A DNA stretch of 6,752 nt from JAXGPP01 sp964436865 (GTDB lineage: Bacteria; Planctomycetota; Planctomycetia; Pirellulales; Thermoguttaceae): NCBI GenBank assembly GCA_964436865.1, contig CAYTFK010000363.1, positions 1 to 6,752 of the forward strand. The letters are read 5' to 3'. The position numbers and the translations under genes are program-made. Of the stretch, positions 5,649 through 6,752 are shown piece by piece. Below the pieces are notes generated by a model, which was given only the letters and a program-made list of their open reading frames with translations, was not told the origin of the DNA and ran no database searches. The first letter of the stretch is position 1. Every line of letters starts with the position of its first letter.

Positions 5649-6521
5649 TCAGTCGGCGTTTCGGCAGTAGAGCCAGGGCTGAAGGCGGCGGAAATCTCGC
5701 ACCAGGTCGGCTACGCCTTCGGCGGCGCCGGTAATGAGCAGGCCCCCGGGCGGGAGCACGGCACGTATGTGGTCGATCACCGTCTGCTTCGATTTGGCGT
5801 CGAAGTAGATCAGCACGTTCTTGAGGAACACGAGGTCGAAAGGACGCTCGCGCAGCGGTTCCATGAGGTTGTGTTGCCGGAACGTAATCATGCCGGCGAC
5901 AGCGGGCTGCACCTGCCACGACTGCTCGTCGCGTCCCTTCGCAAAGCACGCGCGGCGGACTTCCGCTGGCACCAGGCGCATGGCGCGCTGCCCGAAAACG
6001 CCGTTCCTGGCCTGTTCCAGGGCTCCGGTGCCGATGTCGGTGCCGATGATCTGCACCGACCACTGCTGGAAATTCGGCAGGTATGTGGCGATCGAACACG
6101 CGATCGTCACCGGTTCGTCGCCGGTGCTGCACGCCGCCGACCAGATCCGCAGCTTGCGCTTGCCGCCCGCCGCCGCGGCCGCCGCTCGCTCTGGCAAGAA
6201 CACCGTGCGAAACCATTCCCACTGCGACTCGTCGCGAAACAGGTAGGTCTCGTGCGTCGTGATTTCCTGCAGGAAGGCGTCCCATTCCGGATCAGCCGCC
6301 GGAAGCTGCTTGAGATGCCGGAAATAGTCGTCAAAGTTTGCGATCCCGGTCTGCCGCAACCGCCGTCGCAGGCGGTTCGACAGCAGCGTCTTCTTCTGCG
6401 GCGACACGCGGATTCCGGTCCGCTCGTAAATCAGCGCGGCGTAGCGGGCCAGTTCGGCGTCGCTCACCTGCGCCAGAGCGCCGAAGGGGGGCAACGGTTT
6501 CAGCTCGTAAAGCGATGACAT
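5649..6521 (-). CDS. cheR: CheR-type chemoreceptor glutamate methyltransferase
   Basis: The product is 290 residues, the standard CheR length, with no TPR or other extension. It transfers methyl groups from S-adenosylmethionine to receptor glutamates for adaptation. The helical N-terminal domain (about 18-75, ending LRRRLRQTGIANFDDYFRHL) is followed by TTHETYLFRD (88-97), the family's 'T-NET-FFR' element. The SAM site follows: IWSAACSTGDEPVTIA (126-141), GTDI (160-163) and FLKNVLIYFD (232-241). The glycine-rich loop has GDEP where most CheRs have GEEP, a conservative change. A run of six Ala plus GG (113-120) sits just before the SAM strand and is encoded by a short GCC-rich stretch. ATG 6521 lies 25 nt after the cheW stop and has only a weak GGA upstream. 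cheA follows after 80 nt. The C terminus (LQPWLYCRNAD) matches the usual F-Y-K/R ending. Confidence 0.96.
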   Translation of the reverse strand: MSSLYELKPLPPFGALAQVSDAELARYAALIYERTGIRVSPQKKTLLSNRLRRRLRQTGIANFDDYFRHLKQLPAADPEWDAFLQEITTHETYLFRDESQWEWFRTVFLPERAAAAAAGGKRKLRIWSAACSTGDEPVTIACSIATYLPNFQQWSVQIIGTDIGTGALEQARNGVFGQRAMRLVPAEVRRACFAKGRDEQSWQVQPAVAGMITFRQHNLMEPLRERPFDLVFLKNVLIYFDAKSKQTVIDHIRAVLPPGGLLITGAAEGVADLVRDFRRLQPWLYCRNAD

Positions 6522-6546
6522 GCTCGGTCCATCTGAAGCTTGTTGA

Positions 6547-6752
6547 CTACACCCCGACCGCCAGCGACTCGACGGCCGCGGTCTCTTCGCTGCCGAGAAT
6601 CTTGTCGATATCCAGCAGGATCAGCAGGCGATTCTCCAGTTTCACCAGCCCGGTAAGATACTCGCGGCCCAGGCCGGCCACGGTCGGCGGCGGCGGCGCA
6701 ATCTGTTCCTTCGAGATCCGCAGCACCTCGCTCACCGCGTCGACGATGATGC
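6547..6752 (-). CDS. cheW: CheW coupling protein, C-terminal part (start outside the window)
   Basis: Only the last 67 residues are visible; the frame is open through the right edge. The segment IIVDAVSEVLRISKEQIAPPPP, the REYLTGLVKLENRLLILLDIDKIL element and a short acidic tail match the second half of CheW, whose SH3-like fold links receptors to CheA P5. The 'V-D-V-EV' strand and 'G-K-LLILLD-DK-L' ending are characteristic. An isolated CheW is favoured over a CheV or CheA C terminus because the protein stops about 15 residues after the last strand, with no further domain. The gene lies 25 nt upstream of cheR and is the first visible gene of the operon. An internal GTG (6735) is in mid-domain and is not the start. 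Confidence 0.92.
   Translation of the reverse strand, partial: IIVDAVSEVLRISKEQIAPPPPTVAGLGREYLTGLVKLENRLLILLDIDKILGSEETAAVESLAVGV

Noticed and set aside
4726..5670. Plus-strand open frame of 314 codons opposite the HPt region of cheA
   Set aside because: It is antisense to conserved HPt domains, with low-complexity Arg/Gly content and no family resemblance.
5569..6285. N-terminal extension of the cheA frame by 239 codons
   Set aside because: It overlaps cheR on the same strand in another frame and has shadow-like composition. The first HPt and a ribosome binding site place the start at 5568.
5568..6518. Plus-strand open frame of 316 codons opposite cheR
   Set aside because: It is a mirror of the cheR codon pattern with no recognisable motifs; CheR on the other strand is certain.

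Overview
The window is high-GC bacterial DNA with little space between genes. Its core is a chemotaxis (che) operon on the minus strand, read from right to left: cheW (C-terminal part only, cut by the right edge), cheR, cheA, cheC, cheD, cheY. The gaps between these genes are about 25 to 145 nt and all have the same orientation, so one transcript starting beyond the right edge is likely. No promoter for it lies in the window.

The left 0.8 kb carries two plus-strand genes: the C-terminal part of a sugar phosphate isomerase/epimerase (TIM-barrel, AP-endonuclease-2-like fold) and a small polyhydroxyalkanoic-acid-system family protein. They converge on cheY with only 3 nt between the two stop codons. 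Both genes end in Leu-Ala-stop spelled CTCGCCTGA, so the junction is a perfect 9-bp inverted repeat with a 3-nt loop.

How the che genes work together is inferred from known families. CheW couples receptors to the kinase CheA. CheA phosphorylates CheY, which then acts on the flagellar motor or another output. CheR methylates receptor glutamates and CheD deamidates receptor glutamines. CheC is a CheY-P phosphatase that in Bacillus and Thermotoga pairs with CheD. The system therefore resembles the Bacillus/Thermotoga CheC-CheD-CheY type rather than the enteric CheZ type. No cheB, cheZ or receptor gene is visible, but the operon continues off the right edge.

The organism cannot be fixed from the sequence alone. 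The sugar isomerase, the PHA-system protein, high GC and the style of the CheD and CheA proteins would fit a planctomycete (Pirellulales-like). This is an inference of low to moderate confidence.

I found no mobile element, CRISPR array, tRNA or rRNA, and no clearly new system. Points worth a second look are the tandem HPt domains and long P3 segment of CheA, the single intact phosphatase motif of CheC, a His where CheD usually has its triad Thr, the palindromic convergent gene ends, and a hairpin just upstream of the cheA ribosome binding site.
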